Assembly: GCA_002336115.1 (NCBI GenBank)
Contig: DDEN01000056.1
Span: 53,577 to 117,576 of the forward strand
Direction: 5' to 3'
Length of the DNA stretch: 64,000 bases
Source: Chitinophagaceae bacterium UBA1953
Lineage (GTDB): Bacteria; Bacteroidota; Bacteroidia; Chitinophagales; Chitinophagaceae
The translations under genes were made by a program, and so were the position numbers. Of this stretch, positions 42,297 to 51,374 are shown one piece after another. Under the pieces are notes generated by a model. That model saw nothing but the letters and a program-made list of their open reading frames with translations, searched no databases and was not told the origin of the DNA. Within the stretch, counting starts at the first letter, position 1. Every line of letters begins with the position of its first letter.

Positions 42297-45200
42297 ATGC
42301 GTAGCCGCTTACATCTGCTGGTGTTTACAGCAGCAGTTACTCTTTTTATCTCCTGTAACAGAAACACCGTTAAACTAACCGACACAAATGCCAAAGGCGA
42401 AGTGCCAGCTTTAGGAAACCTTGTGTTTCATTTTTCCAAACAACTCATGCCCGATTCTTTACTCAACCGCTGGGATTCTGTTCCGTATGTTGAGTTTGAA
42501 CCAAAGATTGAAGGCCGTTTTCGCTGGGAGCATGGTGATGAGCTGATCTTTTCACCATCAACTTCACTTGCACCAGCAACAACTTACAAAGCAACGATTG
42601 GCAGTGAAGTGCTTGCTTACAGTAAATACGGTAAGGTTTCTACCGAAGCTGATCTTGAGTTTCACACACCAGATCTGCAACTGGATAATTCAAATATTAC
42701 CTGGGTGTTGCAGGATGATGCAAAGAACACAGCAGTACCACAGGTTGATTTGTATTTCAACTATGCCATCAGCCCGGCTGTTTTAAAAGACAAACTTGAG
42801 ATTACTGTTGATGGTGAGAAAAAAGATTTTTCTGTACAAACCATCAATAACGATAAAAAAGTTTCAATACGCATCATGCAGGTAAAAGCAACCGACAAGG
42901 ATTTTGATGCGGTCATTAAAATTGATAAAGGTCTTGTGCCGGATGGTGGAAAAAATTCAACCAAAGAAGTACTTGAAGAAAAGTTCACCATTCCTTCGCC
43001 CTACAATCTTACTGTTACCAATGTTGAATCGCATCACGATGGACTTTCAGCAACAATAAAAATATTCACCTCACAACAGGTAATGGAAGAAGGACTTAGT
43101 TCTTACATCCGCATTTCTCCCGCTGTAAAATATTCAGTGGAACTGGAAGAAGATGGTATTCTAATTTCAGGCGATGCATTCGATGTGCAGAAAACCTACG
43201 AACTGGTTTTGCTGAAGGGTTTGCGTGGTAAACTTGGTGGTACATTAAAAGAAGAGTACACAAATAGTGTTGCTTTTGGTGAACTGGAACCAGATATCAG
43301 TTTTGCTAATAAAAAAGCAGTTTATCTTTCTTCAAACGGATTAAAAAATATTGAAGTAAGAATAACCGGTATGCAAAAAGTAAAAGTGGTTGTTTCCAAG
43401 ATTTATGAAAACAACTTACTGGCTGCACATAAATATGGTTACTCGCCACAAACCAGTGATGGTGAAAGTGATGATTACTATTATGGTGATGAAGGTGGCG
43501 ATGCAACACTAGGCGATGTGATTTATGAAAAAGAAATTGATACACGCTCATTGCCAAAACTTGGCAGCAGCAGGTTGTTCAACTTCAGTGTTGCTGATAA
43601 GATCAAAGATTTTAATGGCATTTATCACCTGCAGATACGGTCAACAGAAGATTACTGGGTTAAAGACAGCCGCTTTGTTTCACTTAGTGATATTGGCCTC
43701 ATTGCAAAAGAGGGAAAAGAAAAAATGCTGGTGTTTGCCAATTCCATTAAAACAGCAGCTTCATTAAGCGGTGTAAATGTAACAGTTTACGGAGCCAATA
43801 ACCAGGTGCTTGGTTTGGGAACAACCAACAGTGATGGTGTTGCAGAAATAGCGTATACAAGAAAAGAAATGAGTGGGTTTAAACCTGCAATGATCATAGC
43901 AAAAACTGCTGATGATTTTAACTACCTGCCTTTCTCTTCAACAAGAGTTAACACCAGTCGCTTTGATGTGAGTGGCAAAACATATAGTGCAAGTGGAATG
44001 GATGCATTTATTTATGCTGAACGTGATATTTATCGTCCGGGTGAAAAGATAAATGCCAACGTTGTACTTCGTACTGCTGATTGGAAAAGCCCCGGTGAAT
44101 TACCTGTGAAGTTTAAATTCATTATGCCCAATGGTAAAGAACTGAAGAGTTTCAGGAAAATGCTGAACGAGCAGGGATCAGCCGAGCTTTCATTTGATTT
44201 ACCACAAAGTGCGATAACCGGAAGCTATCAACTTGAATTGTATTCAGGCAATGATGTGCTGATGAGTACAAAAACGTTTAGTGTGGAAGAATTTGTTCCC
44301 GACAGAATTAAAGTTTCAGCACAATTGGGTAAACCATTTTTAACATCGGGTGATTCAACTATGTTACGTATCAATGCTGTGAACTTTTTTGGTCCGCCTG
44401 CAGCCAACAGAAATTATGAATGTGAAATTCAGTTCAGGCAAAAATATTTTTCACCAACAGATCCCAAATTCGAAAAGTTCACATTTGCATTAACCAATCA
44501 GCAAAACTTTTTTGATAAGGTAATGCGGGATGGTAAAACAGATGTCAATGGTAATGCTGTTGAAGGAGTGGGAGTGCCTGCTGTTTATAAAAATATGGGT
44601 TTGCTTTCAGCTAACATTTACACAACTGTATTTGATGAAACCGGAAGACCGGTAAGCCGCTTAACAAATGCAGATGTATTTACGCAACCTGTATTTTTTG
44701 GTTTGGCTCATGATGGGTATTATTATTATCCGTTAAACCAAACTGTGCAGTTTTCATTGATTGCAATGAATAAAGATCAGAAACTTGTTACTGCCCAGTC
44801 GAAAGTGATGGTCATTAAACATGAGTACAGAACAGTATTAACCAAGAGCGGTGAATACTTCCGTTACGAATCGCAGAAAGAAGATGTGGTGTTAAAAGAA
44901 GATATGGTGACAGTGAGTGGTGAAAATTCAAAATATAATTTTATTCCACGCCAGGCTGGCGATTACGAAATAAGATTATACGCTCCTGGAGCAGACACTT
45001 ATGTGAGCCGCAGTTTTTACAGCTACGGTTCATGGGGTGCTGATAACAGTTCGTTTGAAGTTAACACTGAAGGGCAGATTGACATTGAGATTAATAAGAA
45101 AGAATTTAAAACAGGTGAAACTGCTGAAGTTTTATTTAAAACTCCTTTCAGCGGAAGAATGCTGGTTACCTATGAAACAGATAAAGTTATTTCTTACCAA

Positions 45201-47693
45201 TATGTCGATGTTGATAAACGTACAGCATCTCTCAAATTGCCATTAACCGAAGCACATCTGCCAAATGTTTATGTAACAGCAACACTTATTAAGCCACATA
45301 CAGTAAGTGAAATACCATTGACAGTTGCACATGGATTTCAATCAATCAAAGTAGATGCTGCTGACCGTAAAATTGATGTGCAGATTACTTCTGCTAAAAC
45401 AAGCCGAAGCAGAACACATCAAAAAGTGAAAGTAAAAGCCGCTCCCAACAGTTATGTTACACTCGCAGCAGTTGATAACGGTGTACTGCAGGTGAGCAAC
45501 ATGAAAACACCTGATCCATATAATTATTTCTACCAGCGAAAACAATTAGGTGTGGAAGCATTTGATTTGTATCCATTGCTTTTCCCTGAACTGCGTGCAC
45601 GGCTCAGCAGTACGGGTGGTGATGGCAGTGAAATGGAAAAAAGAAATAACCCGATGCCAAATAAGCGGATTAAAATTGTGAGTTTCTGGAGCGGTGTACA
45701 AAAAGCTAATGGCAGTGGTGAAGTAAATTTTGAATTTGATGTGCCACAGTTTAGTGGTGAAATACGTTTGATGGCTGTTGCGTATAAAGATGAGAAGTTT
45801 GGTTCTGCAGAAAATAATATGACAGTGGCTGATCCGGTTGTGATCAGTACTGGTTTGCCAAGATTCTTAAGTCCTGGTGATACAGTATTGGTGCCCGTTA
45901 CGCTCAGCAACACAACTAAAAATGCAACATCAGCTAAAGTACATCTGAAAGTAAGTGGACCGTTGAATGTTGTTGGTGCAGCTGATCAGCAAACAACATT
46001 GGCTGCTAATGCAGAAAACCGTGCAGTGTTCAAAATTGTGGCTCAGCAACGCATCGACTCCGGTTCAGTATATGTTGAAGTAAATGCGATGGGTGAGAAG
46101 TTTATGGATGAAACACAAATTACAGTACGGCCACCTTCTACTTTGCAAAAAGAAAGTGGTAGTGGTAGTATTACAGGTGGTGCAAGCCAGTTGATTAATA
46201 TTCCCGTTGCAAGGTTTATGCAGGGCAGTGCCGATTACCAGCTCATCGTCAGTAAATCACCAGCAATTGAAGTAGGCGATCAGTTGAATTATCTTGTACA
46301 ATATCCTTATGGATGTACAGAGCAAACGGTTTCAGCTGCATTCCCTCAATTGTATTTTGGTGACCTTGCTGATGCAATGAAGAAAAATAAATCATCAGCT
46401 TCAACAGCTGTGGCAAATATTAATGAAGCCATCCGCAAAATAAAAATGCGCCAGTTGTATAATGGTTCAGTTACGTTATGGGATGATGAAGGAACTGCCA
46501 ACTGGTGGGCGACAGTTTATGCTGCGCATTTTCTCATTGAAGCAAGAAAGGCTGGTTATGATGTGGACAACAGCTTAACTGAAACTATGTTGGGTTATCT
46601 TACCACAAGATTGAAAACAAAAGAAACGATTTATTATTTCTATAACCGGACTCTGAACAAAAAAATTGCACCAAAAGAAGTTGCGTATAGTTTGTATGTG
46701 CTGGCGTTGGCAAACCGTCCGCAGATAAGTGTGATGAATTATTACAAATCAAATCCACAGATGCTGGCACTTGACAGTAAATACCTGCTTGCAGCAGCTT
46801 ATGCTCAAAGTGGCGATAAGAAATCATTTGCTGCGATGCTGCCAACTGCATTTATTGGTGAAGTAAGTGTTGCCCAGACGGGTGGAAGCTTTTACAGTGA
46901 TGTGAGAGATGAATCAATTGCCTTGAATGTATTGATTGATGTTGATCCGGGAAATGCACAGATACCAATTATGGCAAAACATGTTGCAGGTTATTTGAAA
47001 CAACGTGTTTGGCTTAGTACGCAGGAACGTGCATTTGGATTTCTTTCATTGGGAAAACTGGCACGTACTGCTGCAAAAAGCAATGTAACAGCCGATGTAA
47101 AAGTGAACGGAAAAACGGTTGGTACTTTATCAAAAGCTGATTTAAAACTTTCTGCAAAACAATTGGGAGGAAGTAATGTGCAGATTGCAACAGGGGGAAG
47201 CGGAAGATTGTATTATTACTGGGTGGCAGAAGGTGTAAGTGCAAATGGTTCTTATAAAGAAGAAGATAGTTACATTAAAGTACGCCGTCAGTTTTACAAC
47301 CGTTTTGGCCAGTTGATTAACGGAAACATTTTTGAGCAGAATGAACTGGTGATTGTGAAAGTAAGTCTGGAAAAAAGTTATGCGAATTCAATTGAGAATA
47401 TTGTGATAACTGATATTCTTCCTGCCGGTTTTGAAATTGAAAATCCACGCACCAAAGAAATTCCGGGTATGGATTGGATTAAAGATGCAAGCAGTCCAAC
47501 TGCATTAGATGTTCGTGACGACCGGATTCATTTGTTTGTTGATCTGAACAGCGTGCGGCAAAATTATTATTATGCAGTGAGGGCTGTTTCGCCTGGGTTA
47601 TACCGTATGGGCCCTGTTAGTGCAGATGCAATGTATAATGGTGAGTATCATTCGTACAATGGAGCGGGAGTAGTGGAGGTGAGAGCAAAATAA
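42297..47693 (+). CDS. Alpha-2-macroglobulin family lipoprotein
   Basis: 1798 residues, one of the largest proteins here. Lipobox FISC with Cys-20. Then a long series of macroglobulin-like beta domains (about 40-1200), including the MG2-type region with DIYRPGEKINANVVLR, a bait-type segment, and then the thioester domain with the intact GCTEQ motif (Cys-1340). C-terminal helical thioester and complement-like domains follow, ending in ITDILPAGFEIENP. Bacterial A2Ms trap attacking proteases in the periplasm and work together with PBP1C, whose gene is divergent with 195 bp between the starts. Complete motifs suggest that it is functional. Confidence 0.95.
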   Translation: MRSRLHLLVFTAAVTLFISCNRNTVKLTDTNAKGEVPALGNLVFHFSKQLMPDSLLNRWDSVPYVEFEPKIEGRFRWEHGDELIFSPSTSLAPATTYKATIGSEVLAYSKYGKVSTEADLEFHTPDLQLDNSNITWVLQDDAKNTAVPQVDLYFNYAISPAVLKDKLEITVDGEKKDFSVQTINNDKKVSIRIMQVKATDKDFDAVIKIDKGLVPDGGKNSTKEVLEEKFTIPSPYNLTVTNVESHHDGLSATIKIFTSQQVMEEGLSSYIRISPAVKYSVELEEDGILISGDAFDVQKTYELVLLKGLRGKLGGTLKEEYTNSVAFGELEPDISFANKKAVYLSSNGLKNIEVRITGMQKVKVVVSKIYENNLLAAHKYGYSPQTSDGESDDYYYGDEGGDATLGDVIYEKEIDTRSLPKLGSSRLFNFSVADKIKDFNGIYHLQIRSTEDYWVKDSRFVSLSDIGLIAKEGKEKMLVFANSIKTAASLSGVNVTVYGANNQVLGLGTTNSDGVAEIAYTRKEMSGFKPAMIIAKTADDFNYLPFSSTRVNTSRFDVSGKTYSASGMDAFIYAERDIYRPGEKINANVVLRTADWKSPGELPVKFKFIMPNGKELKSFRKMLNEQGSAELSFDLPQSAITGSYQLELYSGNDVLMSTKTFSVEEFVPDRIKVSAQLGKPFLTSGDSTMLRINAVNFFGPPAANRNYECEIQFRQKYFSPTDPKFEKFTFALTNQQNFFDKVMRDGKTDVNGNAVEGVGVPAVYKNMGLLSANIYTTVFDETGRPVSRLTNADVFTQPVFFGLAHDGYYYYPLNQTVQFSLIAMNKDQKLVTAQSKVMVIKHEYRTVLTKSGEYFRYESQKEDVVLKEDMVTVSGENSKYNFIPRQAGDYEIRLYAPGADTYVSRSFYSYGSWGADNSSFEVNTEGQIDIEINKKEFKTGETAEVLFKTPFSGRMLVTYETDKVISYQYVDVDKRTASLKLPLTEAHLPNVYVTATLIKPHTVSEIPLTVAHGFQSIKVDAADRKIDVQITSAKTSRSRTHQKVKVKAAPNSYVTLAAVDNGVLQVSNMKTPDPYNYFYQRKQLGVEAFDLYPLLFPELRARLSSTGGDGSEMEKRNNPMPNKRIKIVSFWSGVQKANGSGEVNFEFDVPQFSGEIRLMAVAYKDEKFGSAENNMTVADPVVISTGLPRFLSPGDTVLVPVTLSNTTKNATSAKVHLKVSGPLNVVGAADQQTTLAANAENRAVFKIVAQQRIDSGSVYVEVNAMGEKFMDETQITVRPPSTLQKESGSGSITGGASQLINIPVARFMQGSADYQLIVSKSPAIEVGDQLNYLVQYPYGCTEQTVSAAFPQLYFGDLADAMKKNKSSASTAVANINEAIRKIKMRQLYNGSVTLWDDEGTANWWATVYAAHFLIEARKAGYDVDNSLTETMLGYLTTRLKTKETIYYFYNRTLNKKIAPKEVAYSLYVLALANRPQISVMNYYKSNPQMLALDSKYLLAAAYAQSGDKKSFAAMLPTAFIGEVSVAQTGGSFYSDVRDESIALNVLIDVDPGNAQIPIMAKHVAGYLKQRVWLSTQERAFGFLSLGKLARTAAKSNVTADVKVNGKTVGTLSKADLKLSAKQLGGSNVQIATGGSGRLYYYWVAEGVSANGSYKEEDSYIKVRRQFYNRFGQLINGNIFEQNELVIVKVSLEKSYANSIENIVITDILPAGFEIENPRTKEIPGMDWIKDASSPTALDVRDDRIHLFVDLNSVRQNYYYAVRAVSPGLYRMGPVSADAMYNGEYHSYNGAGVVEVRAK

Positions 47694-47714
47694 AGTGTAA
47701 TTTACAAAAGAAAA

Positions 47715-47746
47715 CCCCGCAACATTGGCGGGGCTTTGCTTTTTTC
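47715..47746 (+). terminator. Intrinsic terminator after the alpha-2-macroglobulin gene
   Basis: CCCCGC (47715-47720) pairs with GCGGGG (47728-47733) over a 7-base loop, followed by CTTTGCTTTTTT. Clear plus-strand orientation. Confidence 0.88.
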
Positions 47747-47756
47747 ATCTAACTAT

Positions 47757-48260
47757 TCACTTTTTTTCCGGAGAATCTCTTTTATCATCGCCACCTGCTC
47801 CGTTTGGATTAGGCATTCTTTTTTTCATCATCTGGTCAACCATCTTATTAAACAGCTCAAGCTGTTCAGGTTTGCAAAGGGATCTTATTTGCGAGAAGTG
47901 ATAAAAAAAGGCCAGTTCAAACTGTTTTTTATTATATGCTATGCGGGCTACGAACGAATCAATTTTTGCTGAATCAACATCTCCACGTTTAACAAAAGCA
48001 GATAAACTGTCATGGAGCATTTTGTCTTCATTTCTTAATGTATCAAGCTCAGTTTTATGTTTATCTCTCAATAACTGTAACTGTGTTACCTGTGCTGAAT
48101 CAAAATTTAACTGCTTGCTGATGAATTCTGAAAAAGGCCTTCCGCCATTACGTACAGGAGGCTTTCTCCCACCATGTTTTGCAAACAGGAAAAATAGGGT
48201 GGCCGCATTTAAGATGGCCAGAAGAATAACCGCTGCTATTAAAAATTTTGTCTTGTTCAT
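47757..48260 (-). CDS. Spy/CpxP-like periplasmic heavy-metal-sensor family protein
   Basis: 167 residues. One N-terminal membrane segment (about 6-27), then an all-helical domain: LNFDSAQVTQLQLLRDKHKTELDTLRNEDKML, KIDSFVARIAYNKKQFELAFFYHFSQIRSLCKPEQLELF. The last motif, CKPEQLELF, resembles the LTxxQ/PEQ repeats of Spy, CpxP and the heavy-metal-resistance family. These bind unfolded proteins or metals in the periplasm. It is the last gene of the sigma / anti-sigma operon (10 bp after the anti-sigma-like gene), so it is probably a target or a modulator of that stress response. Confidence 0.82.
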   Translation of the reverse strand: MNKTKFLIAAVILLAILNAATLFFLFAKHGGRKPPVRNGGRPFSEFISKQLNFDSAQVTQLQLLRDKHKTELDTLRNEDKMLHDSLSAFVKRGDVDSAKIDSFVARIAYNKKQFELAFFYHFSQIRSLCKPEQLELFNKMVDQMMKKRMPNPNGAGGDDKRDSPEKK

Positions 48261-48270
48261 TGCACTTAAA

Positions 48271-48600
48271 TCAGGGTAAAGAAGTATAATTAGCTGTGCT
48301 TTCCAATCCGTAATCAGAAATCACTGTTTCAATATCAACCGGCTGCTGGGTAACAGTACTTTCGGAAGAAGATGATGAGAACGAACCGCTCCACCCAAGA
48401 ACATTAAAAAACAGCATAACAACAAACGCTGCTGAAAAAGAGTAAACCCATTTCAACTGCACTGGTTTTCTCACCGGAACCAACGGTTCACTAAGCCGGG
48501 CTATAATACGTGTATGCAGGTGCGGATTGCCCTCAACAGGCCGCATATTCTGCAAACTGCCCATTACTTCATCAATCCATTTGTCCTGTTTGGTATTCAT
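48271..48600 (-). CDS. Anti-sigma-factor-like membrane protein
   Basis: 109 residues from ATG 48600. The frame extends to 48669, but that would overlap the sigma gene by 32 bp. A short cytoplasmic N-terminus (about 1-48) with MRPVEGNPHLHTRIIARL is followed by one membrane segment (about 52-70) and a Ser-rich periplasmic tail. The layout matches small membrane anti-sigma factors, although no zinc-binding HxxxCxxC motif is visible. It sits between an ECF sigma gene and a Spy-like gene, so a role in holding the sigma factor is inferred from position. Confidence 0.72.
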   Translation of the reverse strand: MNTKQDKWIDEVMGSLQNMRPVEGNPHLHTRIIARLSEPLVPVRKPVQLKWVYSFSAAFVVMLFFNVLGWSGSFSSSSSESTVTQQPVDIETVISDYGLESTANYTSLP

Positions 48601-48637
48601 ATTTATTCTTTTTGACGGTTGTTTATTCAAAAACTTG

Positions 48638-49192
48638 CTATTGGGTACTTTTTTTATAAAAATCGGCAAGAATTTTTCTCAAATTTTTCCTGGCCCTGAA
48701 TAACAATGACTCAACAGAGGATACCGAATTGCCGGTTATTTCACTTATTTCGGCATAGCTTAAGCCTTCTGTTTCGCTCAGTAAAAAAGCTATTCTCTGA
48801 TTTTCAGGCAATTGGTCAATGGCTTTGTACAGTTGAGCGGCCTTTTCTTTGTTTTCGGCTACTACGCCGGGGTGTACAAAATCGCCTGCATCACTTACGG
48901 GTTCCCCATCATCATAAAATAACTGTGTAAGAAAAGCAAAGCGTTTTTTTCGTTTCCTGCTTCTTATATGGTCAATACATTTATTTAAAGTAATTCGGTA
49001 CAGCCAGGTACTTACCTGCGCATCTCCTTTAAATGTATGGGCCTTATTATATGCTTCAATAAAAACATCCTGGGTTATTTCTTCAGCATCCTGCTCATTC
49101 TGCAAGGTGTTTAAAGCGGTATTGTACACCCGTTGCTGGTGCTGATTAATAAAATCCCTGAAAGCCTGTTCATTATCCTTGAAAGAAAGCAT
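48638..49192 (-). CDS. ECF RNA polymerase sigma factor
   Basis: 184 residues. Region 2 is clear: INQHQQRVYNTALNTLQNEQDAEEITQDVFIEAYNKA and WLYRITLNKCIDHIRSRKRKKRF. Region 4 holds the DNA-binding helix-turn-helix, LSYAEISEITGNSVSSVESLLFRARKNLR. There is no region 3, as expected for group 4 sigma factors. It leads the operon with an anti-sigma-like and a Spy-like gene, a common envelope-stress arrangement. The ALDH gene is divergent at 49316; promoters for both lie in the 123-bp gap. Confidence 0.95.
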   Translation of the reverse strand: MLSFKDNEQAFRDFINQHQQRVYNTALNTLQNEQDAEEITQDVFIEAYNKAHTFKGDAQVSTWLYRITLNKCIDHIRSRKRKKRFAFLTQLFYDDGEPVSDAGDFVHPGVVAENKEKAAQLYKAIDQLPENQRIAFLLSETEGLSYAEISEITGNSVSSVESLLFRARKNLRKILADFYKKSTQ

Positions 49193-49315
49193 GCTGTTTA
49201 TTGGAAGCAGTTAAGATAAGAACTTAGTCGTTAACAGGATGAAAAACTTGCTGTTACAGGCAATAGGCATAAAATAATCACATAAAATGTTGCTTAACTT
49301 TAAGGGCTTAATAAA

Positions 49316-50833
49316 ATGTCTTTTCGTCTAAAACAATGTAAAGCCGATTACATGTTCCCAGATACTTCTGTTAAAGAAATAAATGAAATAATGGTTGATG
49401 CGTGGACAGCATTTCATGAATACCGGAAGCTTCCGCTAAAAGCAAGAGCAAATTTTATGCGTGCTATTGCCATTGAACTGGAAAACTGTGGTGATATTTT
49501 AATTGAAGCTGCCATGAAAGAAACTCATCTTTCTGAAGCAAGGCTGAAGAGTGAGCGGACAAGAACTGTTTTGCAATTGAACCAATATGCCGATGCATGT
49601 GAAAAAGGCGATTGGCTGGAAGTGAGGATCGATACGGCTGTTCCAGCCAAAAATCCACCCAAACCCGACTTACGAAAAATGAAAATTCCCATTGGCCCTG
49701 TGGTGGTTTTTGGTGCAAGCAATTTTCCTTTTGCTTATTCAACAGCCGGTGGCGATACCGCCTGTGCGTTTGCTGCCGGTTGCCCTGTAATTGTAAAAGC
49801 ACATCCTGCACATGCTTATACTTCGCATATTGTGGCCGATGCTATTTACAAAGCAGCAGCCTATCATAACATGCCCCGGGGAATTTTTAATCATGTATAT
49901 GGTGAGAGTTTTGAAATAGGCAAAGCGTTAGTGCTGCATCCTTTTACAAAAGCATTAGGTTTTACAGGGTCATACACAGGAGGTAAGCAATTATTCGACT
50001 GGGCAAACCAGCGCAAAGAACCGATTCCTGTTTTTGCAGAAATGGGAAGTGTGAATCCGGTATTTCTGTTACCTGAAAAATTGAAATCATCGGCTCAGGA
50101 AATTGCCAACATGTATGCGGCATCCATTACACTTGGATCGGGACAATTTTGTACCAACCCTGGTTTGATTATTGGCGTGGAAGGCAATGATCTGAAAACC
50201 TTTGTACATGATTTGGGGAAGGCAATTCAGAAAGTACAACCTGCACTCATGCTGCATACCGGTATTGTAAAATCATATAAAGAAAAGAAAGGACAGGCGT
50301 TGTTGCAGGATGGTGTTCATCTTGTTGCAGAAAGCGAAATGGAAGTAAAGGAAGGTGAAGGGTTGCCAACCGTTGCAACTGCAAGCGGTGAAACGTTTTT
50401 ACAAAATCCATTGCTGCACAGGGAAGTGTTTGGGCCTTATTCGCTGGTGATCCGTTGTAAAGACATGAATGAAATGCTTACTGTTGCCCGGAGTTTCGAA
50501 GGTCAGTTAACATCCACAATTATGGCAACGGATAATGATGTAAAACAAAATGAAGCATTAATTGAATCTGTCAAAAATCTTTGTGGAAGATTTGTTTTGA
50601 ACGGAGTTCCAACAGGTGTGGAAGTTTGTTTAAGTATTCATCATGGCGGGCCTTTCCCTGCAACAACCGATGCTCGATTTACAAGTGTTGGTGCAGATGG
50701 CATTCAACGTTTTGCACGCCCAATCTGTTTTCAGAACTGGAACAATAATTTATTACCTGATGAATTGAAAAACGAAAATCCATTAGGGATTTTGAGAACA
50801 GTGAATGGGGAGTTTAGTAAAAATAAAATATGA
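49316..50833 (+). CDS. Alpha-ketoglutaric semialdehyde (2,5-dioxovalerate) dehydrogenase
   Basis: 505 residues. Aldehyde dehydrogenase fold with GPVVVFGASNFPFAYSTAGGDTACAFAAGCPVIVKAH, GFTGSYTGGKQL, the EMGSVNPVFLLPE glutamate region and the nucleophile Cys-279 in GSGQFCTNPG. The N-terminus and the C-terminal TGVEVCLSIHHGGPFPATTD are typical of enzymes that oxidise 2,5-dioxopentanoate to 2-ketoglutarate, the last step of pentose, hydroxyproline or aldarate routes. No pathway partner is adjacent, so the upstream substrate is unknown. It stands alone, divergent from the sigma-factor gene. Start at 49316; a second ATG at 49352 is possible. Confidence 0.88.
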   Translation: MSFRLKQCKADYMFPDTSVKEINEIMVDAWTAFHEYRKLPLKARANFMRAIAIELENCGDILIEAAMKETHLSEARLKSERTRTVLQLNQYADACEKGDWLEVRIDTAVPAKNPPKPDLRKMKIPIGPVVVFGASNFPFAYSTAGGDTACAFAAGCPVIVKAHPAHAYTSHIVADAIYKAAAYHNMPRGIFNHVYGESFEIGKALVLHPFTKALGFTGSYTGGKQLFDWANQRKEPIPVFAEMGSVNPVFLLPEKLKSSAQEIANMYAASITLGSGQFCTNPGLIIGVEGNDLKTFVHDLGKAIQKVQPALMLHTGIVKSYKEKKGQALLQDGVHLVAESEMEVKEGEGLPTVATASGETFLQNPLLHREVFGPYSLVIRCKDMNEMLTVARSFEGQLTSTIMATDNDVKQNEALIESVKNLCGRFVLNGVPTGVEVCLSIHHGGPFPATTDARFTSVGADGIQRFARPICFQNWNNNLLPDELKNENPLGILRTVNGEFSKNKI

Positions 50834-50904
50834 TATGATTATAGTGGTTCTTTAAAAATATACAGATCATCATAGTTGATATCAAAAGCATGTAATTTTT
50901 TTTT

Positions 50905-51300
50905 TTATTCATCAAGAAATGATTCTTTCTTATGATGGATTTCCTGATTTTGTATGTATCTGATAACATCCTGTACATGGCTTTTTGAATAAGAGAATGC
51001 GCCATAACCTTCCTGCCATGCAAAAGGCGATTTACAAAATTTATTGTCATTAATCCATTTGCTGCTTTCTGTTTTTACGTTTTGTATTAACGTAGATATT
51101 GCTTGGGTAGGTTTTAACCCGATAAATAAGTGAAGATGATCAGGCATGCCATTTATCTGTAACATTTTATGTCCGTTATTTTGTACTATGCCTGTTATGT
51201 ACTGGTATAACCTGTTTTTCCAGTCGGGATGAATAAGCCCCTTTCTGTATTTAACTGCAAATACAAATTGAATATGAAGTTGTGTGTAGGTGTTTGCCAT
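50905..51300 (-). CDS. HUH single-tyrosine (IS200/RAYT-type) transposase
   Basis: 131 residues. Family features: N-terminal strand YTQLHIQFVFAVKYRKG, the metal-binding HUH motif His-55-Leu-His-57 in MPDHLHLFIG, and WQEGYGAFSYS before the catalytic Tyr-115 in VIRYIQNQ. The enzyme cuts and rejoins single-stranded DNA at hairpin ends through a covalent 5'-phosphotyrosine. It is complete and there is no tnpB. No IS200-like ends are seen right next to the gene, but an array of palindromic repeats lies 75 bp upstream of its start. This is the layout of REP-associated tyrosine transposases (RAYTs), which are usually domesticated and single-copy. Confidence 0.92.
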   Translation of the reverse strand: MANTYTQLHIQFVFAVKYRKGLIHPDWKNRLYQYITGIVQNNGHKMLQINGMPDHLHLFIGLKPTQAISTLIQNVKTESSKWINDNKFCKSPFAWQEGYGAFSYSKSHVQDVIRYIQNQEIHHKKESFLDE

Positions 51301-51374
51301 ATTTTAATTTTTATTATCAATATACAAATAGCAATTTATACAAGCAAGGCAATGGCATGATAAAATGCGGTTGC

